Source: Bacillota bacterium (GTDB taxonomy: Bacteria > Bacillota > Desulfotomaculia > Desulfotomaculales > Desulfallaceae). Taken from it: a stretch of 64,000 nucleotides of DNA. Every line of letters starts with the position of its first letter. Position 1 is the first letter of the stretch. The stretch spans positions 62,001 to 126,000 of the forward strand of contig JAEXOR010000048.1 of assembly GCA_023439185.1 (NCBI GenBank), in the 5' to 3' direction. A program made the translations under genes and the position numbers. The notes beneath the pieces were generated by a model. It saw only the letters and a program-made list of their open reading frames with translations. It had not been told where the DNA came from and did no database searches. Positions 35,867-44,718 of the stretch are shown piece after piece.

Positions 35867-36748
35867 ATGATTATGAATATACATTATTTGCGCTATTTTA
35901 TTGCGGTTGCCGAACATCTGAATTTCTCCAAAGCCGCCGATCATCTCTATATCGCCCAGCCCGGCCTGAGTCAGGGAATAGCCAATTTAGAAAGGCAGTT
36001 GGGAGTGAAGCTTTTTGATCGGGACAGGCGTTCCGTCAAATTAACGGCTGCGGGCAAAGCTTTTCTAAAGGAAGCGGTTGAAATTACAGCCAAACTTGAC
36101 GAAGCGGTTGAAAAGGCACGCTGGGTTGATGCCAATTGGCTGGGAGATTTAAATCTTGGTTTTTTACCTTCACTTGGGAAAATACTGCTGCCCCAATGGA
36201 TATCTGAATTCCGCCAAAAATATCCGGCCGTGAACTTAAAATTAAAGCAATATACTATGGCAACACTTCACATCGCCCTGGAACATGGGGATCTCGACAT
36301 TGGGTACACCAGGTCATTTGCTCTGCAAGGCACCTCCGGGTTTACATGCCAAAAGATATCAACCGACAGTATTTCGGCAGTGATGCGCAGCGATCACCCA
36401 TTAGCCGGCCAAGATTACATCGAACTTTCCGAATTGGCCCACGAACATTTTATAATGCTTGCCCAACAAGAAGCACCCCAGTGGCACAATCTTGTCGTAC
36501 AAATTTTCGCCCGGCGGGGATTTACCCCCACCATTATTGCCACACCCGACCGGGTCGATGGAATATACCCGTTTGTGGCGTCAGGTTTAGGGGTTGGAAT
36601 GGTTCCATCCAGCAATCGCACCTGCGATATTCCCGAAATCCGGTTTATTCATATTCGGGGCGATGATGCGTTTTTTGACACCATACTCACCTGGAAAACT
36701 TCAAATACCAATCCGGCTATTCACCTGTTCGCAAATACCGCCGGTTAA
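35867..36748 (+). CDS. LysR-family transcriptional regulator
   Basis: LTTR of about 293 aa: the N-terminal winged helix MNIHYLRYFIAVAEHLNFSKAA, LYIAQPGLSQGIANLERQLGVKLFDR, then an effector-binding domain (LNLGFLPSLGKILLPQWI). The ATG at 35867 is 5 nt after GAGGGTGG; starts at 35852 or 35873 are alternatives. It is divergent from the flavoprotein operon, the classical arrangement for LysR control of the adjacent operon by its substrate. Convergent overlap of 4 bp with the following membrane protein gene. Confidence 0.92.
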   Translation: MIMNIHYLRYFIAVAEHLNFSKAADHLYIAQPGLSQGIANLERQLGVKLFDRDRRSVKLTAAGKAFLKEAVEITAKLDEAVEKARWVDANWLGDLNLGFLPSLGKILLPQWISEFRQKYPAVNLKLKQYTMATLHIALEHGDLDIGYTRSFALQGTSGFTCQKISTDSISAVMRSDHPLAGQDYIELSELAHEHFIMLAQQEAPQWHNLVVQIFARRGFTPTIIATPDRVDGIYPFVASGLGVGMVPSSNRTCDIPEIRFIHIRGDDAFFDTILTWKTSNTNPAIHLFANTAG

Positions 36749-37224
36749 TTACGCCTGGACCCCGCCAATTTAAAATCAGTGTATCGATCAAATAAAAACC
36801 CAACCACCACACCGTAGAAAATAAATGTAAAAAAGGCAACATAGTTGGTGATTATCGAGTGCTGTAAAAATTTTAATCCCAATGCAGGATAGATCACCAT
36901 AAAAACTACAAATCCGATTATTGAACTGGTGGATATGGATTTAATATACAGATAATCCCTGCCTGTAATCTTTAATACCAAGGCAATTAATATCCCGCTT
37001 ACACCGGCCATGCCCAGTGAAGCAATTAAACCAAATAATTGTGCATACCAGGTGAATAATTGCGGCGGATTAAAGAATACTTCCGCCATGTCTTTCCAAT
37101 ATGTTCTGGTTTTAAGCCCGGCCAAAAGAAGCAGGTAAAGCAAAAGATTGTGAACGATGCCTCCCATAACTCCGAACACAAATCCGGCTGCATAGAAATC
37201 TTTTATTTTGATTTTTTTCATCAT
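36745..37224 (-). CDS. Conserved multi-spanning membrane protein
   Basis: A 159-aa protein with four or five hydrophobic helices (about 12-34, 62-84, 98-116, 128-148), a basic N-terminus and a charged C-terminus. No motif that I recognise. It resembles small Firmicute membrane proteins of unknown function. A GGAGTAAAC-type ribosome binding site precedes the ATG. The IS element begins 157 bp upstream of its start, so the element may have changed its promoter. Confidence 0.65.
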   Translation of the reverse strand: MMKKIKIKDFYAAGFVFGVMGGIVHNLLLYLLLLAGLKTRTYWKDMAEVFFNPPQLFTWYAQLFGLIASLGMAGVSGILIALVLKITGRDYLYIKSISTSSIIGFVVFMVIYPALGLKFLQHSIITNYVAFFTFIFYGVVVGFLFDRYTDFKLAGSRRN

Positions 37225-37350
37225 GTTTACTCCAGTTGGTTTTATTCTTTAAATTGACATTTTGGGAGTAAAAATATTCAGATTTAACCTTAAAACAAAA
37301 ACGCCATGCTGCGGATGATGACTGAATTGCAGTCTTTGACGCTTTTAGGG

Positions 37351-37378
37351 TGCCGGCAATATAATGCCGGCAATATAA
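37351..37378. repeat. 14-bp perfect tandem duplication next to the IS
   Basis: TGCCGGCAATATAA occurs twice in direct tandem, ending 2 bp before the left end of the IS. It may be a small replication-slippage duplication or a scar of earlier transposition. Confidence 0.75.
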
Positions 37379-37470
37379 TTAGGGCTTGCTGAACATAACA
37401 AAAACCCAATAAAATCAAGGAATTAGGAGCACATTTGTCCAAATAAGATGCATGGAAAACGCGGTAAATA

Positions 37471-37824
37471 ATGCAAAAACCGTGCACCTGGAGGACAAAT
37501 ATGTTTCGGAAAATAGAAAACCAATACTACCTCGAAGAATTCATTCTGCCCTTTGCCGGCAAATTAAGAGCCGATAACCGCTGGGTACAACTGGCTAAGC
37601 TCATACCCTGGGAAAGAATCGAAGAACGCTATGCCAGCCGTTTTACCAGCCACCGCGGCCAGGAGGCCAAACCTGTCCGAATGGCCCTTGGTGCGCTAAT
37701 CATTAAAGAAAGATGCGGCTTCACTGACCGTGAAACAGTGGCACAGATCATTGAAAATCCGTACCTTCAATATTTCATTGGACTCAGGGAATACCAAAAC
37801 CAAGCACCGTTTGACCTTCCCTGA
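37471..37824 (+). pseudogene. Transposase, N-terminal part (frameshifted)
   Basis: Encodes the N-terminal 117 residues of an IS5/IS1182-type transposase (FILPFAGKLRADNRW..., CGFTDRETVAQIIENPYLQYFIG). Homologues continue PFDPSLMVHFRKR, but here the frame reads PFDLP then TGA. One missing C at about 37815-37816 would restore GAC CCT TCC CTG ATG and join the next frame. No slippery heptamer is present, so this looks like a decay mutation, not programmed frameshifting. Confidence 0.85.
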
Positions 37825-38088
37825 TGGTTCATTTTCGTAAACGCTTCGGTAAAAAAGCGCTAAGAGAAATAAACGAAGAAATCTGCCGGGCCGCCAGGGA
37901 AGCTGACAAGAAGAAAAATAATGACGATGATAATAGACCCGAGCCGCCCACAAGTGGCAATAAGGAAGCAACTGAGGAAACAAATAACCCGGACCAGGAG
38001 TCTTCCTTTGAAGTATACCCGGCCAACCAGGGCAAACTGATCCTGGACGCCACCTGTGCCCCGGCGGACATACACTATCCCACGGACC
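37824..38088 (+). pseudogene. Transposase, middle part (exon before the intron)
   Basis: Begins ATG VHFRKRFGKKALREINEE and runs through a charged linker into KLILDATCAPADIHYPTD, the first Asp-containing part of the DDE catalytic domain. It ends at base 38088, the first base of a Leu codon, where the intron starts with GTGCG. The frame continues exactly at 40530 after splicing. Confidence 0.85.
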
Positions 38089-38659
38089 GTGCGCCACGAG
38101 GCGCAGTATGTTGATGTTCTTTTATGAACTATCAGTTACCTCAAACTGATAAGACTACGGCAGCATGCGTCAGGTGAGAGCGCACCTGAGGTGTGAAGCC
38201 TGCCGGACAATGTAACTGTGAGGGAAAACTATCTTGCCAAGATGCAGTGCTAGTTTCAATGAACCGCTATGGTCAGCGAAAGCAAAGTCATGGTTGAAGT
38301 GCGGTAAGGGTAGACACTCGAAAAGATAGTTGCTACGGGTGGTTGGAGTGAGCGAACTGTTTGGTCTGTATCGGTTCGACGCAGAATAAATCTGTGGTTA
38401 TAACATATAGAGGTTAAATGTTATAAATCCTCCCCGTATAAAGTGACGACCTAAGGCGGCAAGACAACATACTGTGAACGTGGGAACTGTGTTACTCGTT
38501 CCCTATGGGAATGGACAGCTGCCGTTGAAGTGGGTAACACAGGACGGAGCCTCCGTAGTAGTCCGAAGGCAGGAAAGCTGTCTACATGGCGAAGGGAGGC
38601 AGCCAGATAAAGCCTTCTTGCTAGTAGGGCCACTTCGTAACAAAAGGAAGTGGTGTCGC

Positions 38660-40393
38660 ATGGATACAGGCACCGCGCCGAATATTCCCCAAACAATTGA
38701 GGAATATAACCGGATGTGGGTAACACGAATGCAGGAACGGCTTGCGTTCAGACAGGCCCAGGGTAAAACTTTCAATCGGCTGTACCGAACCCTGACCTGG
38801 GCAAAGCTAGTTGACGTAGCCATAAACAAAGTTCTCAAAAATAAAGGTTCAAGAACACCAGGAATAGACGGAGAAACCCGAAAGGACTATCAAGAATGGG
38901 AGCAACAACAAAAGCTAAGAAATCAAATAATCTCAGAACTGCGACATCATCAATACAGTCCCAACCCGGTAAGAAGAGTATACATTCCAAAGCCGAACAA
39001 GCCGGATGAGAAGAGACCGCTGGGCATCCCTACAATAAAAGACAGAGTCGTCCAGGAAATGCTCAAGCTCATACTGGAACCCATTTACGAAGGCAAGTTT
39101 CACCCACACTCATATGGCTTTCGTCCATTTCGTAGTACGCACCATGCGGTAGAGAGGATAAAATTCATTACCAGATGGAACTATGAATGGGTAGTCGAGG
39201 GTGATATAAAATCCTTTTTCGATGAAGTAAACCATGACACTCTTCTAAGCATAATAAATCGCACTATAAAAGACCCTGACATTCTGGAACTAATTCAGAT
39301 ACTACTGAAAGCTGGAGTGTTAACAGAACAAGGATGGGAAATATCAGATATGGGCACGCCACAGGGAGGCATTGTATCCCCCCTTCTTGGAAATATTTAC
39401 CTCAATGAGCTGGACTGGTTTGTTTCTAAAATGTATGAGGATTTACCTCAACGCCGTAGAAACAAGGCCAAATATAAGGTTTTTATTGTAAGATATGCAG
39501 ATGACTGGACGGTGCTAGTTAAGGGGACGAAGCAGCAGGCTATGGAGATAAAGCAAATAACATCGGAATTTCTTAAAGCAAATCTCCATCTCAGGCTCTC
39601 GGAAGATAAAACGCTAATCACTCACATAGATAACGGCATTGATTTCCTTGGGTTCAATATCCGGCGTTATTACCGGCAAAATAAAGCGAGCACATTGATA
39701 AAACCCAGCAAAAAGGCACTGCAAAAGTTCTGGCAAACAACCAAGAAAATACGCTGCATGCTTTTCTATATGCCAGATGAATTGTGGATTGCAACAATGA
39801 ATAGCTATCTGAGGGGCTTTGGTGAATACTATCGCAGAGTTAGCTCTAAGACAACATTTAATCGCCTGGACTATTACCTGTGGTGGAATATATTTTACAC
39901 TACTTTGAAGCGCTATTGCACCAGGGGACGTACTCTCCGCAGAAAACATCACCGGAAACATTATATCGCCTATAAATATGACGCAAATAAGCGCAACCGC
40001 AGGTTTGGTAAAGATAATTTTGGGGTCTGGATAGACAAAGAAAAAAAGAGGGCAAGGATTGTTGATAGCCTGATTCATTACCCCATTGAGTACGGACCTA
40101 AACACTCCCAATTAAATCCATACATTAAGGAAGAAAGAGAAAAGCTGGAAGAAAACAAACGGCTCAAGAAACTCATATCAGATATACGTTTTCAGCAGCT
40201 TCACATTCATCCGGAATATGGACAAGATTGGCAGCAAATTAGATTAGATGTTGTCAAAAGAGATAGGGGCAGATGTCGCATTTGTGGCAAACATACAACT
40301 TGGAAAAACTTTATAATAACGATGTCTTCCAAAACACCTGATAGTCTGGTAACACTGTGTCGAAACTGTTATAACAAGACATACAAAAGATAA
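38660..40393 (+). CDS. ltrA: Group II intron reverse transcriptase/maturase with HNH endonuclease
   Basis: Multifunctional LtrA-type protein of about 577 aa that helps the intron splice and retrohome. The RT domain includes KPNKPDEKRPLGIPTIKDRVVQ, YGFRPFRSTHHAVE, GTPQGGIVSPLLGNIYL and the active site RYADDWTVLV. The maturase region follows (FNRLDYYLWW...), and the C-terminus has the HNH nuclease with two cysteine pairs CRICG and CRNC. The ATG at 38660 is preferred; the frame is open from 38474 but that part lies in intron RNA structure. No internal stop is present, so the intron may be active. Confidence 0.93.
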   Translation: MDTGTAPNIPQTIEEYNRMWVTRMQERLAFRQAQGKTFNRLYRTLTWAKLVDVAINKVLKNKGSRTPGIDGETRKDYQEWEQQQKLRNQIISELRHHQYSPNPVRRVYIPKPNKPDEKRPLGIPTIKDRVVQEMLKLILEPIYEGKFHPHSYGFRPFRSTHHAVERIKFITRWNYEWVVEGDIKSFFDEVNHDTLLSIINRTIKDPDILELIQILLKAGVLTEQGWEISDMGTPQGGIVSPLLGNIYLNELDWFVSKMYEDLPQRRRNKAKYKVFIVRYADDWTVLVKGTKQQAMEIKQITSEFLKANLHLRLSEDKTLITHIDNGIDFLGFNIRRYYRQNKASTLIKPSKKALQKFWQTTKKIRCMLFYMPDELWIATMNSYLRGFGEYYRRVSSKTTFNRLDYYLWWNIFYTTLKRYCTRGRTLRRKHHRKHYIAYKYDANKRNRRFGKDNFGVWIDKEKKRARIVDSLIHYPIEYGPKHSQLNPYIKEEREKLEENKRLKKLISDIRFQQLHIHPEYGQDWQQIRLDVVKRDRGRCRICGKHTTWKNFIITMSSKTPDSLVTLCRNCYNKTYKR

Positions 40394-40430
40394 TTGGCCA
40401 AAACTAGCAAGAAACGTTAAATCCGGTGGA

Positions 40431-40464
40431 AAGCCGGATGCGCTGAAAAGCGCACGTCCGGTTT
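40431..40464 (+). ncRNA. Group II intron domain V
   Basis: A 34-nt hairpin: AAGCCGGATGCGCTGAAAAG then CGCACGTCCGGTTT. It has the catalytic AGC triad (40432-40434), the 2-nt bulge, and a GAAA-type loop as in bacterial introns. Domain VI and the 3' splice site follow within 65 nt. Confidence 0.9.
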
Positions 40465-40529
40465 GGAGAAGGGTGTGGGCGTCAAACTGCCAGGCGTAAG
40501 TCAGGTGGGTCGGTTCGCACCTATTCTAC

Positions 40530-41446
40530 TATCCCTGCTAAACGAAGCCAGGGAGAAACTGGATAACATAATCGACATCATACACAAGACTTTAGGCAAA
40601 CCGGGCAGAAGACCGCGCACCTACCGTCAAATCGCCCGTAAGAACTACCTTGGCATCGTACGGAACAAAAAGCCCGGTAAGAAGACGATCCGCAAAGCCA
40701 TCGGCAAACAACTGCGCTATGTCAAACGCAACCTCGGCGCCGTAGACCGCCTGCTGGCCAAAGCCGGCGATGAACACGGCCTGAGCCGGAAACACCAGGA
40801 AACATTAGACACAATCCGGAAACTATATGAACAGCATCACCACATGTATACCAATCGCACCCACAAGATAAGCGACCGTATTGTCAGCATTAGCCAGCCG
40901 CATGTGCGTCCCATCGTCCGGGGTAAAGCCGCCGCCGATGTGGAATTCGGCGCCAAAGTGGCTATCAGCATCGTAGACGGTTACGCCCAGGTGGAAAAAC
41001 TGAGCTGGGACGCCTTCAATGAGGGCAACACCCTAATCGCATCGGTGGAAAGCTACCACCAAAAGAACGGATTTTATCCTGAAGCCGTCCAGGCCGACAA
41101 GATCTACCGCAATAAAGAGAACCTGCGTTACTGCGCCCAGCGCGGCATCAGGCTCAGCGGGCCGAAACTTGGGAGACCGCCGGCCGACAAGACGCTGCAA
41201 AAAGAACTAAGACAACTGGAACGGCAGGACGCCGGCGAACGTAATGCCGTGGAGGGCAAGTTTGGAGAAGGAAAACGCCGCTATGGCCTGGCCCGGATTA
41301 TGACGCGTCTGAAAGAGACTGCCGAAAGCGTGATTTGTCTTCAGTTCCTGGTAATGAACCTGGAGCACAGGCTCCGTGTTCTTTTGTTCCATTTTCTGCG
41401 CTACCTTTTGGGGCAAAATCGGGCCTTGTTGAGACCGGTATTTTAG
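40530..41446 (+). pseudogene. Transposase, C-terminal part (exon after the intron)
   Basis: Continues the DDE transposase from LSLLNEAREKLDNIID through VDGYAQVEKLSWDAFNEG, AVQADKIYRNKENL (second Asp) and NAVEGKFGEGKRRYGL (Glu of the catalytic triad), ending with RALLRPVF. An open frame also extends back to 40463, but that stretch is intron sequence. Intact in itself; the gene as a whole is inactivated by the frameshift near 37815. Confidence 0.88.
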
Positions 41447-41603
41447 TGATTTAGTTGAAATAGTGGAGCCGTTCAGCAAGCCCTAATTAAGATGTTAAAA
41501 TTATTACAAAGGGTTGATTGGCATTGCCGCTCAAAAAACGAAAAGCTCACCAAAGCCAATGCCACTGTTATGATACCTCCAATTTGCAAGGGGATAATCT
41601 CTG

Positions 41604-42461
41604 TTGAACTACATGGAAATTGTCACCGACGCCATACAATATATTGAGGCTGATTTGCAGCGAAAGCTGTCCCTGGAGGAATTGGCCGCCCGGTATTATA
41701 TATCCTCCATGCACTTCTACCGCATTTTCCGGGCGGCCACCAACCAAACTGTTAAATCCTATATCCTGGGCCGCAGGCTTTCCGAGGCCGCCCTCGCCCT
41801 GAGAAAGACAAACCGCAACGTAACGGACATCGCCTTCCGGTACGGCTTCAATTCCCTTGAACAATTTACCCGGGATTTTCAAAAAATGTTCCGCATTACC
41901 CCGAGCCGCTTCAGAAAAGACAGTATTTCCCTTTCATTAATGGAAAAGATGGATGTTGTGGAACGGGACTTCAAAAATGAAAACAAGGACGTTACCGTTA
42001 AATATTCCTGCCGGGAGATTCCTGAAATAAAGCTGCTGGGTAAGGAAGTCCGTTTCAATCCGTGGAATGCCTGTGAACTGGAAGAAATGATGCGTCAAAT
42101 GCTCATAGATTTTAAGGAGAAGTACCTTGTCCGGGGCACTGCCAGGCAATTGTACAATATCGTACGCGGAAACCGCAGGGATTTATCTCGTGTTTATTGC
42201 TTCTTCGGCATAGCGGAGGAGGAACATGAAGGAGACCGGCGCGGCTTAACCAGAGGGACGATGCCCGCCTCCAGGTACGCCATATTCCAATACCCGGAAC
42301 TGATGGGTTTTATTTTTCCTACGGTATTGAAAGATCAGGATCAATGGCTTGCCGTTACAAAGCTGAAAAAAAACCGTCAGGCCGGTATTGATATAATTGA
42401 ATTATTTCCCCCCCATTTTCAGCAGTCCGGGAATTTTTATCTGCACGTACCCGTGCTTTGA
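41604..42461 (+). CDS. AraC-family regulator with GyrI-like effector domain
   Basis: A 285-aa transcription factor with two AraC helix-turn-helix motifs at the N-terminus (SLEELAARYYISSMHFYRIFRAAT and NVTDIAFRYGFNSLEQFTRDFQKMFRITPSRFRK) followed by a GyrI/BmrR-like small-molecule domain (about residues 125-285). Such regulators often control multidrug efflux genes, and a MATE pump gene follows 80 bp downstream. The start is TTG with GGGGATAA upstream. A fragment of its effector domain is duplicated at 28360-28603. Confidence 0.92.
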   Translation: MNYMEIVTDAIQYIEADLQRKLSLEELAARYYISSMHFYRIFRAATNQTVKSYILGRRLSEAALALRKTNRNVTDIAFRYGFNSLEQFTRDFQKMFRITPSRFRKDSISLSLMEKMDVVERDFKNENKDVTVKYSCREIPEIKLLGKEVRFNPWNACELEEMMRQMLIDFKEKYLVRGTARQLYNIVRGNRRDLSRVYCFFGIAEEEHEGDRRGLTRGTMPASRYAIFQYPELMGFIFPTVLKDQDQWLAVTKLKKNRQAGIDIIELFPPHFQQSGNFYLHVPVL

Positions 42462-42491
42462 ATAATTACTGTAAAAAACCTCAGGACCTCC

Positions 42492-42537
42492 CCTCTCCTC
42501 TCGGCTATTATTTTAGATAAAAACCCGAGGGGAGAGG
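42492..42537 (+). promoter_or_regulatory. Hairpin that would mask the MATE gene ribosome binding site
   Basis: CCTCTCCTCTCGG (42492-42504) and CCGAGGGGAGAGG (42525-42537) pair in 11-12 of 13 positions. The second arm contains the GGGGAGAGG Shine-Dalgarno for the TTG at 42545. The fold would hide the ribosome binding site, so translation may be conditional. Confidence 0.55.
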
Positions 42538-42544
42538 ATTATTG

Positions 42545-43927
42545 TTGAAAGAGAGCCGGAAGAACAGTATAGGGCAATTGGGGGAAGAAAGGATACCCGT
42601 TCTATTATTTCAGTTTTGTCTGCCGGTGGTTATTGCTCTGCTTGTCAATGCACTGTATAACTTCATAGACCGAATATTCATCGGCAACAGCTCCGGCCCC
42701 CTTAGTATCGCCGGAATAACGCTGGCATTGCCGGTAATGCTGGCCATGGGGGCCTGTGCAACACTGGTGGGCACGGGAGCAGCCGCCCTGATTTCCATCA
42801 AGCTTGGTGAGAAAAAAGTTGCTGAAGCCGAAGGGATCCTGGGCAATGCAATGGCGCTGTTAATTATGGTTTCTGTGTTCATTACCATTACAGGCCTGTT
42901 TTTTCTAGACCCGGTTCTAAAAGCTTTCGGAGCCAGCAGCGAAGTTCTTCCCTATGCCCGGGACTATCTGGGCATAATCATGTTGGGGACCGTATTTCAG
43001 ATAACCGGTTTAGGTATGAACTACTGCATCCGGGCTGAGGGAAATCCGAAAAAATCAATGGCAACAATGCTAATCGGGGCCATTTTAAACACCATACTAT
43101 GTCCGATATTTATTTTTGGTTTTAAATTAGGCATAAAAGGGGCGGCCCTGGCAACGATTATCTCCCAGGCAGCGTCGGCTGCCTGGGTTATGCATCATTT
43201 CCTGGGCGGAAAAGGTTTTCTCAGGCTCCGCACCAAAAATCTAAAGCTCCTTTCTGCTTTAACAGGGTCAATCCTTGCCATTGGGGCAGCTTCCTTTACC
43301 ATGCAAATGGCTTTAAGTATGTCTAATGTAATAATGAACAGAGCACTTACCCACTACGGAGGCGACATAGCCGTATCGGCTATGGGAGCCATTTTCAGTA
43401 TTATTTTCCTGATGGTTTTACCCATACTGGGCATCAGCCAGGGCATCCAGCCCATCATAGGATTTAACTATGGGGCCCAAAGGTTTGACCGGGTAAAGGA
43501 CGCATTAAAATCCGGCGCTATTGTTGCCACCGCCATTGCCACATTGGGATTTGCCACCATCAGACTGTTTCCCGAACAGCTCATGTCGCTATTTAACAGT
43601 CAGGACCCTGAATTTATTGCTTTTGGCACCTACGCCACGGGAATCTCCATGATTTTTGTCCCCGTTATCGGTCTTCAAATGATTGTCGCCGGTTACTTCC
43701 AAGCCATCGGCAAACCCAAACAAGCCATGATCTTGACCTTATCACGGCAGGTACTTTTTTTAATACCGGCTTTATTTATCCTTCCCCAATACTTTAAGTT
43801 AACCGGCATTCTGGCTGCCATTCCCTTATCGGACTTTTTATCATTTGTCATATCCGGAATATGGCTGCTTGCGGAACTTAAAAACCTCAATACCAAGCAT
43901 GAGGCGCAAAAAACCCTGCCCATTTAA
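42545..43927 (+). CDS. MATE-family multidrug efflux transporter, MepA-like
   Basis: Na+- or H+-driven exporter of cationic drugs, 460 aa with 12 hydrophobic helices in two homologous halves. Motifs include FCLPVVIALLVNALYNFIDRIFIGN at the N-terminus, GACATLVGTGAAALIS, and the mid-protein GISQGIQPIIGFNYGAQ. The TTG at 42545 is 7 nt from GGGGAGAGG; another TTG sits directly before it. Located behind an AraC/GyrI-type regulator, a likely drug-sensing pair. Confidence 0.92.
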   Translation: MKESRKNSIGQLGEERIPVLLFQFCLPVVIALLVNALYNFIDRIFIGNSSGPLSIAGITLALPVMLAMGACATLVGTGAAALISIKLGEKKVAEAEGILGNAMALLIMVSVFITITGLFFLDPVLKAFGASSEVLPYARDYLGIIMLGTVFQITGLGMNYCIRAEGNPKKSMATMLIGAILNTILCPIFIFGFKLGIKGAALATIISQAASAAWVMHHFLGGKGFLRLRTKNLKLLSALTGSILAIGAASFTMQMALSMSNVIMNRALTHYGGDIAVSAMGAIFSIIFLMVLPILGISQGIQPIIGFNYGAQRFDRVKDALKSGAIVATAIATLGFATIRLFPEQLMSLFNSQDPEFIAFGTYATGISMIFVPVIGLQMIVAGYFQAIGKPKQAMILTLSRQVLFLIPALFILPQYFKLTGILAAIPLSDFLSFVISGIWLLAELKNLNTKHEAQKTLPI

Positions 43928-44076
43928 CCGATGAATAGCTCAAGGACATAAAATTCACCTCTAAAAAAGGAACTTAATCAAATGCTCGGCAGTCTAGATT
44001 TTGATGAGAGATATGTTTTACTGCTTTTTTACTGGTAAAAACTTTTTTATTTCAAAATGATACAGGAATGATGGTC

Positions 44077-44718
44077 ATGAAATACATCAGACAAAGAATT
44101 AAATTGATATTAATTTCGACATTGGTATTTTCACTTTTATGCATCCCGGCGCTGGCGCCGGGCGACACGCCCGACGTTGCCGCAACGCCCCTTCAATATA
44201 CACTTTCCATCACTGGTAAAGGTACAATCGATTCCGTTCTAATCTACTCTCTCTCCGACCCGGCGTTTGCTCTTCCGCTACCTCAGATCCCCTATTACCA
44301 GAGGGGCAGCATTCAATATATGCCTGAATATTTCTTTGAGCAGTTTAAAGAGGGGCATCAGCCGTGGCTGGCCGGTGCCGTTGATGTGGTGACTGCTAAT
44401 TGCTCCCATTTAATCGGACCGGATTCAGTGGTGCAGCAGGTATTGCGCAACGAAAATATCGAGTCCCACACGGCAAAGGAACTGAAAACTAAGGACGGGG
44501 TGCATATCAAGGTCGTTGATGAAATGAGCAAAAACTCCGAGGTGGAAATGACCGTGCCCGGCTCAGGCAAATATGATATTACTCTGGAGTCACCGGCAGG
44601 CACAGGGATTCTTTTTATCAGGAAGATCATATTCCACCCCGATATTATGAGTAATGCACAATTAAACGCCAATCCGATCCTTTTTTATTCCATTAAGAGG
44701 CAGGCGCTACCGGTCTGA
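44077..44718 (+). CDS. Secreted protein of unknown function
   Basis: About 213 aa with a signal peptide (KYIRQRIKLILISTLVFSLLCIPALA, in two parts) and a likely cleavage after ALA. The mature part is hydrophilic, beta-rich and has one cysteine. No family recognised. The ATG at 44077 is chosen because AGGA lies 9 nt upstream; two further ATGs precede it. The 140 bp upstream, after the MATE gene, contain no other gene. Its end overlaps the convergent broken lipoprotein gene by 26 bp. Confidence 0.65.
   Translation: MKYIRQRIKLILISTLVFSLLCIPALAPGDTPDVAATPLQYTLSITGKGTIDSVLIYSLSDPAFALPLPQIPYYQRGSIQYMPEYFFEQFKEGHQPWLAGAVDVVTANCSHLIGPDSVVQQVLRNENIESHTAKELKTKDGVHIKVVDEMSKNSEVEMTVPGSGKYDITLESPAGTGILFIRKIIFHPDIMSNAQLNANPILFYSIKRQALPV

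Larger units (their letters stand above)
38089..40529 (+). mobile_element. Group II intron with ORF, inserted in the transposase gene
   Basis: The 5' end is GTGCGCC, matching the group II consensus GTGYG, and the 3' end is CTATTCTAC, typical of bacterial introns. A 34-nt domain V lies at 40431-40464. Excision joins GAC C to TA TCC, giving HYPTD-LSLLNEAREKL, a continuous and conserved transposase sequence, so both borders are well supported. GGTCTG at 38363-38368 could be EBS1 pairing with the last exon bases CGGACC (one G-U pair). The intron is 2441 nt and encodes an RT-maturase with an HNH domain. Confidence 0.92.
37381..41484 (+). mobile_element. IS5/IS1182-like insertion sequence interrupted by a group II intron
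   Basis: Terminal inverted repeats are perfect over 14 bp: AGGGCTTGCTGAAC at 37381-37394 and its complement at 41471-41484. AATT directly flanks both ends, consistent with a 4-bp target duplication. Total length is 4104 bp; removing the 2441-bp intron leaves 1663 bp, a normal size for such elements. It carries one transposase gene, frameshifted and split. It inserted between a membrane protein gene and an AraC-type gene, disrupting neither. Confidence 0.9.

Noticed and set aside
37810..37826. Programmed -1 frameshift in the transposase
   Set aside because: No slippery heptamer or downstream structure is visible; a single missing base explains the break and restores the family sequence.
40463..40529. 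Start of the C-terminal transposase frame at 40463
   Set aside because: That stretch is intron domains V/VI; the conserved protein resumes at 40530 once the intron is removed.
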